Positions 51,410 to 59,135 of a stretch of 64,000 nt of DNA are shown here, one piece after another. Both the position numbers and the translations under genes were made by a program. Source of the stretch: Kitasatospora sp. GAS204B (GTDB taxonomy: Bacteria > Actinomycetota > Actinomycetes > Streptomycetales > Streptomycetaceae); NCBI RefSeq assembly GCF_029892155.1, contig NZ_JARZAG010000036.1:1-64000 (forward strand), in the 5' to 3' direction. The notes beneath the pieces are model-generated. The model saw only the letters and a program-made list of their open reading frames with translations. It made no database searches and had not been told where the DNA came from. Position 1 is the first letter of the stretch, and the number at the start of each line of letters is the position of its first letter.

Positions 51410-51574
51410 ATGGACGACACGTACACCCGCTGGGCCACGCGAGCGGCCGCCACCTGCGGCGCCGTCGCCGCCGCGGCGGGAGCCTGGGCCGCCGTTGCCG
51501 GTGCCGTCGCCGCGACGGCGGGTGCGAAAGCCGCGCGGGCCGGGCTGCGGCACGCCCGGAGCCGGGGCCGCTGA
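51410..51574 (+). CDS. Ala-rich 54-residue peptide
   Basis: ATG follows a good GAGGAGAG site (51397-51404). The peptide opens MDDTYTRWATRAA, continues as an Ala/Gly/Val hydrophobic helix (about residues 13-40) and ends in a basic segment (RHARSRGR). It could be a single-pass membrane peptide with a positive C-terminus. No family is recognised. The third codon positions are strongly G/C, as for real genes here. A terminator-like hairpin follows within 60 bases, which supports a separate short transcript. Confidence 0.5.
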   Translation: MDDTYTRWATRAAATCGAVAAAAGAWAAVAGAVAATAGAKAARAGLRHARSRGR

Positions 51575-51631
51575 CCGGTAGTCAATGACCTTGCCGGACC
51601 AGGACCGGACCAGGACCGGACGGTAGGGCTA

Positions 51632-51678
51632 GCACCACCCTGCCCCGGGGGCTGCCCCCGGCGGCTTCGGGGTGGTGC
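51632..51678 (+). terminator. Two-tier hairpin
   Basis: The outer stem is GCACCACCC/GGGTGGTGC (9 bp) and encloses an inner CCGGGGG/CCCCCGG stem. It lies between the small peptide gene and the desaturase gene. Just upstream is an 11-bp direct repeat (CCGGACCAGGA, twice). Confidence 0.6.
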
Positions 51679-51765
51679 CGTCATGGTCGTCGAAGGTGCC
51701 GCGTCCGTACGTTTCATGGGGTCAGCGCAGGTCACTGCGGGGGACGACGACCGGCCGGAGACGCC

Positions 51766-52839
51766 ATGCCACACGCCAGCACGACCCTGACCAGTACCAC
51801 TCCGACCAGCACCACTCCGACCAGCACTGCCGAACCCCGTGCGGGCAGCGACTTCGCACCCCTGCTGCGGGCGGTCCGGGAGCAGGGTCTGCTCGACCGC
51901 CGGATCGGCTGGTACGCGGCCGGCACCACGGCGAACCTGCTGGCCCTGGCCGGCACGGTCGCGGCCATGGTGCTCGTCGGCGACTCCTGGTGGACCGTGC
52001 TGCTCGCCGTGCCGCTGGCCGTCCTGTGGGCGCGCACCGCCTTCTTCGGGCACGACGCGGGCCACGCCCAGATCACCCGTGGCAAGCGGGCCGGTCGAGC
52101 CGTCGGCCTGCTGCACAGCAACCTGCTGCTCGGGCTGAGCTACGGCTGGTGGAACGACAAGCACAACCGTCACCACGCCAACCCCAACCATGTCGACAAG
52201 GACCCGGACGTGGGCGTCGGCGCGCTCGTCTGGACCCAGCAGCAGGCCGAGCAGCGCGCGGGCTTCGCCCGCTGGCTCACCCGCAACCAGGCCCGGCTGT
52301 TCCTGCCGATGCTGCTGCTGGAGGGCATCGCGCTGAAGGTGTACGGGTTCCAGGACCTCAAGCGCCAGGCGCCGCGCGAACGCGCCGTCGAGGGGCTGCT
52401 CCTGGTGGCCCACCTGGTCGGCTACGCGGCGCTGCTGCTGAGCGTGCTCTCCCCGGGCCGGGCCCTGGTCTTCGCCCTGGTGCACCATGCCCTGTTCGGC
52501 CTGCACCTCGGCCTCACCTTCGCCCCGAACCACAAGGGCATGGAGATGCCCGACCCGGACGGCGAAGGCTGGGGCCACCTGCGCCGCCAGGTGCTCACCT
52601 CCCGCAACGTGCGCGGCGGCCTGGTCACCGACTGGGCGCTCGGCGGCCTCAACTACCAGATCGAGCACCACCTGTTCCCCAACATGCCGCGGCCCCACCT
52701 GCGGCTCGCCCAGCCGCTGGTCCGGGCCCACTGCGCGGCCGTCGGGATCCCGTACGCCGAGACGTCACTGCTCGACTCCTACCGGCAGGCGTTTCGCCAC
52801 ATGCACGAGGTGGGCGCACCGCTGCGGTCGGCGCAGTAG
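51766..52839 (+). CDS. Membrane fatty acid desaturase
   Basis: A 357-residue integral membrane di-iron enzyme that introduces a double bond into acyl lipids or acyl-CoA using O2. All three histidine boxes are present: HDAGH (from His96), HNRHH (from 133) and QIEHH (from 298). Hydrophobic pairs lie at about 45-90 and 210-255. The N-terminus holds a Ser/Thr-Pro repeat (TSTTPTSTTP) that is probably disordered. Spacing and the QxxHH third box are those of acyl-CoA/front-end-type desaturases found in actinomycetes. The start follows CCGGAGACGCC. It has no obvious partner nearby; an electron-transfer ferredoxin reductase is not encoded in this window. A role in membrane fluidity is more likely than one in the polyketide pathway. 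Confidence 0.9.
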   Translation: MPHASTTLTSTTPTSTTPTSTAEPRAGSDFAPLLRAVREQGLLDRRIGWYAAGTTANLLALAGTVAAMVLVGDSWWTVLLAVPLAVLWARTAFFGHDAGHAQITRGKRAGRAVGLLHSNLLLGLSYGWWNDKHNRHHANPNHVDKDPDVGVGALVWTQQQAEQRAGFARWLTRNQARLFLPMLLLEGIALKVYGFQDLKRQAPRERAVEGLLLVAHLVGYAALLLSVLSPGRALVFALVHHALFGLHLGLTFAPNHKGMEMPDPDGEGWGHLRRQVLTSRNVRGGLVTDWALGGLNYQIEHHLFPNMPRPHLRLAQPLVRAHCAAVGIPYAETSLLDSYRQAFRHMHEVGAPLRSAQ

Positions 52840-53040
52840 CGGTGATCAGAACGGTGCCGGCGGGCATCGGCCCGGATCCTTGACGCGGCCATGCGGCACC
52901 AGTTCAATCAAGCCTTGAACCAGGCGGCGAAGGAACGGTGCTTCGCGTTCACGTTCTGGATGCGAAGTCCGCTGCCCCAGCTGCCGACTGACGGTCCATC
53001 AGTTCGACTCTCTGCCCTGCGGCCGGCTGGAGGACCCACC

Positions 53041-54144
53041 ATGCCCCGATACGGATCCCGCGCCCGAAGGAGGCTGCCGGCAGCTGCCGTCGCGCTCGCC
53101 GCGACCGCGCTGCTGCTCGGCGGCAGCACGGCCTCACACGCCGCGCAGGCCGCGCACACCGCGCACACCGCGGCCAAACCCGGCCCCGGCTTCCCGGCGC
53201 AGTACGCCGCACCCTACGTCGAGACGTGGAACGCCCCCTCGGCCATGACCGCCGTCCAGTCGGCCACCGGTCTGAAGTACTTCACGCTGGCCTTCGTCCT
53301 CAGCGACGGCAGCTGCAACGCCACCTTCAACGGCGACGACGCCGTCGACGACGCGAGCTGGACCGGCGCCATCAACAGCCTGCGCGCCGCCGGCGGCGAT
53401 GTCATCGCCTCCTTCGGCGGGGCGGCCGGCACCGAGTTGGCCCAGGCGTGTCCCGACGTCCCCTCGCTCCAGGCCCAGTACGAGCAGGTGATCGACACGC
53501 TCAACCTGACCAGGATCGACCTGGACATCGAGGGCGCCGCGCTGGACGACACCGACGCCAACGACCGGCGCGACCAGGCCCTGGCCAACCTCCAGCAGCA
53601 GTACGCCGCCGACGGCCGGACGCTGGACGTGGACTACACCCTGCCGGTGAACCCGAACGGCCTGAGCGCCAACGCGCTGAGCCTGCTGGGCAACGCCCGG
53701 AGCGAGGGCCTGAACGTCAATCTGGTCAACATCATGACCATGGACTACGGCGACTCGCTGGACATGGGGCAGGCCGCCACCGGTGCCGCGAGCGCGCTGC
53801 ACGACCAGCTCGGCCGGATCTGGAGCGCCAAGACCTCCACCCAGCTCTGGGCGATGGAGGGCAACACGCCGATGATCGGGGTCAACGACGCCACCAACGA
53901 GGTCTTCAGCGCCGACGACGCCACCACCCTGGAGAGGTTCGCGGCAGCCAACGGCATCCAGGAGCTGTCGTTCTGGGCACTCGGCCGCGACCAGGCCTGC
54001 GCGAGCACCGGCACCCTCTCCGACGCCTGCAGCGGCACCGCGCAGCGCCCGTACCAGTTCTCCGGCACCTTCAACGCCGTGACCGGTGCCGGCGGTACGG
54101 GCGCCGCCGGCACCGTCAACCATCCCTGGCAGCTGCCCGGTTGA
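53041..54144 (+). CDS. Secreted GH18-family protein (chitinase-like)
   Basis: A 367-residue protein; ATG after CTGGAGGACC. A signal peptide is clear (RARRR, a hydrophobic stretch, cleavage near AHAA/ASHAAQ at about 35-40). The catalytic domain is a small GH18 barrel: YVETWNAP, VIASFGGAAG, the acid Glu164 in RIDLDIEG, MTMDYGDS and a C-terminal FWALGRD strand. The first Asp-Gly of the DGxDxDxE motif is Thr-Arg, seen in one bacterial subgroup. No carbohydrate-binding module is fused. The probable role is extracellular hydrolysis of chitin or related GlcNAc polymers. The upstream 200 bases contain a GTTCAA/TTGAAC inverted repeat near 52902-52920, but I do not see a DasR-type site. Confidence 0.87.
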   Translation: MPRYGSRARRRLPAAAVALAATALLLGGSTASHAAQAAHTAHTAAKPGPGFPAQYAAPYVETWNAPSAMTAVQSATGLKYFTLAFVLSDGSCNATFNGDDAVDDASWTGAINSLRAAGGDVIASFGGAAGTELAQACPDVPSLQAQYEQVIDTLNLTRIDLDIEGAALDDTDANDRRDQALANLQQQYAADGRTLDVDYTLPVNPNGLSANALSLLGNARSEGLNVNLVNIMTMDYGDSLDMGQAATGAASALHDQLGRIWSAKTSTQLWAMEGNTPMIGVNDATNEVFSADDATTLERFAAANGIQELSFWALGRDQACASTGTLSDACSGTAQRPYQFSGTFNAVTGAGGTGAAGTVNHPWQLPG

Positions 54145-54184
54145 CCCCTTGCGGCACCGACCGCCGGCCCCTGGCAGGTTGCGG

Positions 54185-55165
54185 TCAGCTCCAGGGCAGC
54201 TGCGACCGGTGCTGCCAGTACGCGCCGGCAGGCTCGGCCAGCGTGGCGAGCCGGGTGAGCTGCTCCGCGTCGAGCTGGACGGTGGCGGCCCGCAGGTTGC
54301 TGGTGAGCTGCTCGACGGTGGCCGCGCCGGACAGCACCACGTCCGCCCAGGGCTGGTGGAGGACAGCGGCCAGGGCGGCCGCGTCGCAGCTGGTGCCCGC
54401 CTCCTTGGCCACCTGCTGCAGGACGGCGGTCGACGCCGCGTCGGCGGGGCCCCCGGCGAGGCGTCCGTTGGCCATGCCCTCCTTGATGATGACGACGCAG
54501 CCGGCCTCGTGCGCCGCGGCGAGGGCCGCGCCGGCCGAGGGTTCGAGCAGGTTGTACGTGGCCTGCACGCTGCGGAAGAGCGGCGCGCCGTCCACCCGGA
54601 TGGTGAGCGCGGCACGGATGGCGTCCGCCTGGGACGGACCGCTGGTGGACAGGCCGATGAGCACGCCCTCGGCGCCGAGCCGGGCCAGCCTGCGGTGCAG
54701 CGCGGGGTCGGTGAGTGCGGGGCTGTCCGGCGTGACGGAGTGGATCTGGTAGAGGTCCAGCCGCTTGCCGAGCAGGTTGCGGCTCTCGATCAGCTGGCGG
54801 TCGTAGGTCTGCACGCTGTGGTCCTTGACCTCGTGCACCTCCGCGTCGTCCCGCCAGTCGGCCGTGTAGGTGTAGCCCCACTTGCTGCCGACCACGACGT
54901 CCCGGGCCTCGGGGCGGCGGTCCAGCCACTCGGCGAGGAACTCCTCCGCACGGCCGTAGGACCGGGCCGCGTCCAGGTAGCGCACGCCCTGCGCGTACGC
55001 GGCGTCGAGCACCTCGAAGGCGCGATCGCGCATCGCGGACACCGTGCGCTCGACCGGGAGGTCCTCGGTCCGGCCGAGGTTGATGTAGCCGGGCCGGCCC
55101 AGCGCGGCCAGGCCCAGCCCGAACCGAGGTGTCGGTGCGGCGGCAACGAGGTGCTCGAAGGACAC
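54185..55165 (-). CDS. Aldo/keto reductase
   Basis: A 326-residue NADPH-dependent barrel enzyme. Catalytic features: LDAARSYGRAEE (Asp and Tyr), VVVGSKWGY (Lys) and LYQIHS (His), followed by IGLSTSGPSQ and a cofactor end at LSGAATVEQLTSNL. The start is the GTG giving VSFEHLV; the longer frame upstream is not conserved-looking. It resembles the group that includes L-galactose dehydrogenase-like and oxidoreductase YajO-like enzymes. The substrate is unknown. It is convergent with the GH18 gene, with a 40-base gap, and no operon partner is visible. Confidence 0.9.
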   Translation of the reverse strand: MSFEHLVAAAPTPRFGLGLAALGRPGYINLGRTEDLPVERTVSAMRDRAFEVLDAAYAQGVRYLDAARSYGRAEEFLAEWLDRRPEARDVVVGSKWGYTYTADWRDDAEVHEVKDHSVQTYDRQLIESRNLLGKRLDLYQIHSVTPDSPALTDPALHRRLARLGAEGVLIGLSTSGPSQADAIRAALTIRVDGAPLFRSVQATYNLLEPSAGAALAAAHEAGCVVIIKEGMANGRLAGGPADAASTAVLQQVAKEAGTSCDAAALAAVLHQPWADVVLSGAATVEQLTSNLRAATVQLDAEQLTRLATLAEPAGAYWQHRSQLPWS

Positions 55166-55256
55166 GGGCGGGTGCTCCCTGCTCGGAGGTGACGTTTCCC
55201 GCCACCGTACCCGCGTCGCCCGGCGGACCACGCCGCTGCCACGCCGCTGCCACGCC

Positions 55257-55390
55257 CGGTGAACTTCAGCGTCACCGTCTGCCCCGCGTAGCCGGACAGA
55301 TCGAACGGCTGCTGGGCGTACCCGGTGTTCTGGCCGATCTGTTCATGTGCGTTCCCTCCCGTGAGGGAGGAGTTCCCGTCAGGAAAGCTT
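55257..55390 (-). pseudogene. Remnant of a secreted-protein jelly-roll domain
   Basis: On the minus strand one frame reads GNAHEQIGQNTG followed by QQPFDLSGYAGQTVTLKFTG. The second part is a characteristic strand pair of C-terminal beta-sandwich domains on secreted actinobacterial peptidases and hydrolases. Sequence beyond KFTG becomes Arg/Gly-rich and unrelated, and a stop lies upstream near 55432. Only some 45 residues survive, with no start codon or partner domain. It appears to be the scar of a deleted gene beside the aldo/keto reductase. Confidence 0.5.
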
Positions 55391-55411
55391 CCCTGCTTGA
55401 CGAGGGAAGCT
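55353..55411. other. Two adjacent hairpins in the AKR/LLM divergent gap
   Basis: TCCCTC/GAGGGA (55353-55368) is followed by a 9-bp stem AGCTTCCCT/AGGGAAGCT (55386-55411, 8-base loop). They overlap the gene remnant. They may be its old terminator-side sequence or a regulatory element for the LLM gene; the remainder of 55166-55586 shows no other gene. Confidence 0.45.
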
Positions 55412-55586
55412 GCTCTGACGTCCGGCCACGGTCAACTGGATTCGCATGATTGGCAGTTCGGCTCTGCCGAAGGGGAACGTCCGCTCGCGTGGCCGGCCGT
55501 CCGAACCCTCGATACGCTGGTCGTTCGGGCCCCTGTCGGCGCGGCGGTGCGGTGGCGCGGCGCTGCGGCCTCAGGAGGTGGCACGG

Positions 55587-56456
55587 ATGCGGATCGGCCT
55601 GCACGCCTTGGGCATCGGGAACGGCGCTCGGCCGGAGGTGATCCGTGCGGTGGCGGCAGCCGCCGAGGCTCGCGGGTTCGCGAGGCTGTGGGTGGGCGAG
55701 CATGTGGTGCTGGTCGACGACCCGATGTCCCGCTACCCGTACTCCGCCGACGGGAGGATCCCGATCCCCGCCCCCGCCGACTGGTTGGACCCGCTGCTCA
55801 CCCTGAGCTTCGCCGCGGCCGTGACCGGCCGGATCGGCCTGGCCACGGGCGTGTTGCTGCTGCCCGAGCACCATCCGGTGGTGGTGGCCAAGCAGGCCGC
55901 GACGCTGGACGTGCTCTCGGCGGGGCGGCTCACCCTCGGCGTCGGCGTCGGCTGGTCCGCCGAGGAGTTCGCCGCGCTCGGGGTGCCCTTCGCCCGGCGT
56001 GGTCGGCGTACCGCCGAGTACATCACCGCGATGCGTGCGCTGTGGTCGCAGGACGTCGCCTCGTTCGACGGGGAGTTCGTGCGCTTCGAGGCGATCCGGG
56101 TCAATCCCAAGCCGGTGCGGGGGCGACGGCTGCCGATCGTGGTGGGCGGCAACAGCGACGCGGCCCTGCGCCGGACCGCCGCCCTCGGGGACGGCTGGTA
56201 CGGCTTCAACCTCCCGGCCGCCACCGTCGCGGAGCGCCTCAGCGCCCTTGCCGGGTACTGCGAACGGCAGGGCCGTCGGGTGGACGAGCTGACCGTCGCG
56301 GTCGCGCTGAGCGACGGCGCCCCCGAGCTGCTCCCCGGCCTGGCCGAAGCCGGCGTGACCGAACTGGTCGTGGTCGACGCGCCACCGGCGAGGCCGGAGG
56401 CGGCCGCCGGCTGGGTGGGCGCCCTCGCCGACCAGTGGCTCGCCCATGCTCCGTGA
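55587..56456 (+). CDS. LLM-class F420-dependent oxidoreductase
   Basis: A 289-residue luciferase-like barrel protein, ATG after a perfect AGGAGG. Typical features: MRIGLHALGIG, AEARGFARLWVGEHVV, LLPEHHPVVVAKQAATLDVLSAGRLTLGVGVGW, and VVGGNSDAALRRTAALGDGWYGF. Actinobacterial members use reduced coenzyme F420 (some use FMN) to oxidise alcohols or reduce imines and enones. The substrate is unknown. It is monocistronic and closed by a strong hairpin shared with the convergent GlxA-type gene. Confidence 0.88.
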   Translation: MRIGLHALGIGNGARPEVIRAVAAAAEARGFARLWVGEHVVLVDDPMSRYPYSADGRIPIPAPADWLDPLLTLSFAAAVTGRIGLATGVLLLPEHHPVVVAKQAATLDVLSAGRLTLGVGVGWSAEEFAALGVPFARRGRRTAEYITAMRALWSQDVASFDGEFVRFEAIRVNPKPVRGRRLPIVVGGNSDAALRRTAALGDGWYGFNLPAATVAERLSALAGYCERQGRRVDELTVAVALSDGAPELLPGLAEAGVTELVVVDAPPARPEAAAGWVGALADQWLAHAP

Positions 56457-56462
56457 GCAGCC

Positions 56463-56503
56463 CTGCCCTGGCTGGTCGCCGTCGGGGAGACCAGCCAGGG
56501 CAG
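56463..56503. terminator. Strong bidirectional terminator hairpin
   Basis: A perfect 15-bp stem (CTGCCCTGGCTGGTC with its complement) and an 11-base loop lie 6 bases after the LLM stop, facing the convergent oxidase gene. Confidence 0.75.
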
Positions 56504-56539
56504 AGTAGGACACGGCAGGACCGGAGAGCGGGGTGCGGG

Positions 56540-58417
56540 TCAGGCGTTCGGGTCGAGCTGGACCCACTTGGCCATGCTGGGCACGCCCTTGTCGTTGAGC
56601 AGGAAGAGCATGTAGACGCCGGGGGTGGCCGCCTCGGCGCTCGTGGGCGACTTCAGCAGGAGCTGGTTGCGGCCGGTGTTGGCGATCGGCAGCTCGATGT
56701 ACCGCTGGCTGGTGTCCACCGAGTGGGTCGACGTGATCGGCGCGACCAGGACGGCCTTGCTGATCCCGGTCGAGGTGGTGCCCACCGGGAAGTAGTGGTT
56801 GTAGCCGACCGGGGTGTTCGGGACGCTGGTCAGCTCCGGACGCGGGCCCTGGAACAGGTACGGCGGCTCGTAGATCTCGATGGTGCCGTTCGCGTTCGGG
56901 TCCTTGATGTCCGGGTTGCTGGCGAGCTGCTGGAGCTCGTCACCCGTCACCATGATCCGGCCGTCCGGCAGCAGCACCGCGTTGGAGTGGTAGCCGCGCG
57001 GCAGGCGCTCGGCCGGGCCGAGCGTCCAGGTGCCGTTCGCGGCGCGCATCTCGGTCTGGCGGTACTTCAGGTCGGCGTTGGGGTTGTAGTCCCCGAAGCC
57101 GTAGTCGCGGATGCCGTAGGAGCCGTTGACGGTGAACAGCTGGCCGTTGGGCAGGATGAGCGTGTCGTCCTGGGCGCGGCCGAACGCCCGCGGGGTGTCC
57201 GTGGTCCACCGGCCGCCCGCGAACCGGTAGGTGTTCTTGTCGTCGTGGTTGCCGCCCAGGACCATGACGGAGTTCGGGCCGGCGGTGCCGTTCGGCAGCG
57301 CGACGGCGGAGCCGTACATCCGCAGGCCGCCGTCCGGGCGGTTGGGCAGCTGGCTGCGGGTCTCCTTGGCCGGATCGAACAGGAACTGCTGGTCGGCGTC
57401 GCGGCCGAAGCCGTAGACCTTGCCGTCGTTCAGCGCGAACAGGTGCGGATAGTCCATCCGGTAGGGCGCGTCCGCGTTCTTCCACTGGTACACGGGGTTG
57501 TTCGCGGTGAAGTTCTCGCCGTAGGGGACGTCGGAGGTGTTCACCGGGAAGCGCTCGATGAGCGGGGTGGGCGTGCCCCAACCCAGTTCGGTCTGGCCCG
57601 ACATGATCAGCTGCCGGCCGTCCGAGGTGGTGACCACGCTCGGGTACCAGCGGCCGACCGCCATGTCCTGCTGCTGCAGCCAGGTCTCCTTCCAGGGGTC
57701 GAACACCATCGAGAACCTGGCCCCGGCGCCGTTGTTGCCGCCGAAGTTGCCGCCGAAGACGCCGACCATGCCGTTGGGCAGGTAGGAGTGCCCCGCGCAG
57801 AAGAGCGGTGCGGGGCGCGGTTCGTTCTTGCCGTCGTCCAGGTTGACGGTGGGCGGCGGGACGGCCTTGAACGCGTCAGGGCCGGTGCCCTTGCTCGGAT
57901 CCCACAGGTACGCGCGGCCGGCGTTCTCCTTCCCGATGGTCTGGGTCGGGGCCGGCTCCTTCTGCGGGTTGGTCTCGATGCGCTCGAAGGAGAACAGCAG
58001 CACCTTGCCGGTGGGCAGCAGGGCGACGTGGTCACCGAAGTCCGGGGACTTGAAGTAGTCGGTGAAGCGCCCGAACTTCGCCGTGTCGGTGAACTTGGCG
58101 TTGAGCGCGGCCTGCGAGTCGGTCAGCGACTTGAACCGCATCGTCCGGATCGGGTCCGGGTACTCGCCGACGGCCCGCAGGCCGATCCGGTCCCTGGCCA
58201 TCGACTCGGCGGTGGACTGGCCGAAGACCGCCACCTCGTCGGAGCGCACCTCCCCTCTCAGCTGTTCGGGAGTGATGCGCAGCGCGCGGAAACCGCCGGG
58301 CTGGTCGGCGGCGAAGGCGGGGGCTTCCGACAGCGGTGTGGTCAGTACGGCTGTGGTGGTCAGGGCGAGGGCGGCGGCGCCGGCCGCGAACGCCGCTGAC
58401 AGTCTCCTGCGGGACAT
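56540..58417 (-). CDS. glxA: Secreted GlxA-type radical copper oxidase (galactose-oxidase family)
   Basis: A 625-residue protein; ATG after CAAGGAG. A signal peptide with an Arg-rich head (MSRRRL) and hydrophobic core precedes FAADQPG. Kelch-like repeats and a C-terminal immunoglobulin-like domain follow. The copper site is complete by comparison with galactose oxidase: Cys207 (FCAGHS) and Tyr258 (GRWYPS) for the thioether-linked radical, Tyr476-His477 (RGYHSN) and His565 (STHSVD). These enzymes oxidise primary alcohols or small aldehydes, giving H2O2. In Streptomyces, GlxA works with the cellulose synthase-like protein CslA in hyphal tip glycan formation. No cslA adjoins it: the next gene is a small secreted protein, 247 bases away and divergent. 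Confidence 0.92.
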   Translation of the reverse strand: MSRRRLSAAFAAGAAALALTTTAVLTTPLSEAPAFAADQPGGFRALRITPEQLRGEVRSDEVAVFGQSTAESMARDRIGLRAVGEYPDPIRTMRFKSLTDSQAALNAKFTDTAKFGRFTDYFKSPDFGDHVALLPTGKVLLFSFERIETNPQKEPAPTQTIGKENAGRAYLWDPSKGTGPDAFKAVPPPTVNLDDGKNEPRPAPLFCAGHSYLPNGMVGVFGGNFGGNNGAGARFSMVFDPWKETWLQQQDMAVGRWYPSVVTTSDGRQLIMSGQTELGWGTPTPLIERFPVNTSDVPYGENFTANNPVYQWKNADAPYRMDYPHLFALNDGKVYGFGRDADQQFLFDPAKETRSQLPNRPDGGLRMYGSAVALPNGTAGPNSVMVLGGNHDDKNTYRFAGGRWTTDTPRAFGRAQDDTLILPNGQLFTVNGSYGIRDYGFGDYNPNADLKYRQTEMRAANGTWTLGPAERLPRGYHSNAVLLPDGRIMVTGDELQQLASNPDIKDPNANGTIEIYEPPYLFQGPRPELTSVPNTPVGYNHYFPVGTTSTGISKAVLVAPITSTHSVDTSQRYIELPIANTGRNQLLLKSPTSAEAATPGVYMLFLLNDKGVPSMAKWVQLDPNA

Positions 58418-58664
58418 GGAACTCCTTGCATGGGGTTGCATGGGGCGCATGGGCCTACGGCAGCCAGGGCGTCGCGCGGGACGGTGGCTGACGGTCATCA
58501 GAGAACCACTTCGGGAATCCGTTCGCATGCAGACACGCCTTTGTCCACCGGAGAACGCCGAATGGATTCACCGACTGCTCATCACGTTGCGTGTCGGCCA
58601 GTGGAATTGGCCGGCCCCGTGCTGAGATGACCCCAAAACCCGCTCGGCGGAAGGGAACGCTCCA

Positions 58665-59069
58665 GTGATCAGCACCACCCGCATCAGCACGGTCGCTGCC
58701 GTAGGTGCCGCACTGCTCGTGGTCATCACCGGCACCAGTGCGGCGGCAAGCCCCGTGAGGAGGGCCATGCAGCCACACACGGTCAGCGGAGAGGTCATCA
58801 AGAACGGTGCTGACGGCACCGAGCGGACGCTGATGTGTCCGCCGGAGGAGAACGTCATGGGCGGCGGCTTCAGCGTCTCTCCCGGGTCCGGGCGGCACCT
58901 CGAGTCGACCCCGGCCGACGTCCTGACGAGCCGGCCCACCGCTGACGCCACCGGCTGGATCGTGGCGGTCCGCAAGCAGGACCTGTCAGCCGCCGGCAAC
59001 GGTGCCGAGCCGGCCGATCTCACGCTCCAGGTCGTCTGCACCGAGGGCGAGTCGAGCACCATGGCCTGA
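58665..59069 (+). CDS. Small secreted protein of unknown function
   Basis: A 134-residue protein, GTG start after GGAAGGGAAC. A Sec signal peptide spans about residues 1-28 (hydrophobic VAAVGAALLVVITG, cleavage near SAAAS). The mature part has just two Cys (TLMCPPEEN near 57; LQVVCTEGE near the end), which could form one disulfide, and a Gly-rich strand MGGGFSV. It resembles small actinobacterial exported proteins with a CPxxxxVxGGGF pattern that lack an assigned role. The upstream 58418-58664 gap is shared with the divergent glxA-like gene and has a TTGCATGGGG direct repeat near glxA. A strong hairpin follows. Confidence 0.78.
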   Translation: MISTTRISTVAAVGAALLVVITGTSAAASPVRRAMQPHTVSGEVIKNGADGTERTLMCPPEENVMGGGFSVSPGSGRHLESTPADVLTSRPTADATGWIVAVRKQDLSAAGNGAEPADLTLQVVCTEGESSTMA

Positions 59070-59087
59070 TCGACGGGCGCCCTCCTG

Positions 59088-59130
59088 GGCCGGCCCGCCC
59101 GCGCCGGATTCTCGCGCGGGTGGGCCGGCC
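59088..59130. terminator. Strong bidirectional terminator hairpin
   Basis: A 17-bp stem (GGCCGGCCCGCCCGCGC with its complement, one G-U pair) and a 9-base loop lie between the convergent small secreted protein and monooxygenase genes. Confidence 0.75.
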
Positions 59131-59135
59131 GCATG

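Noticed and set aside
50842..51588. Plus-strand frame of about 248 codons in the 50828-51409 gap
   Set aside because: Composition is erratic (many Cys, Trp, Arg), no family features, no clear ribosome site; it runs across the better-supported small peptide gene in another frame.
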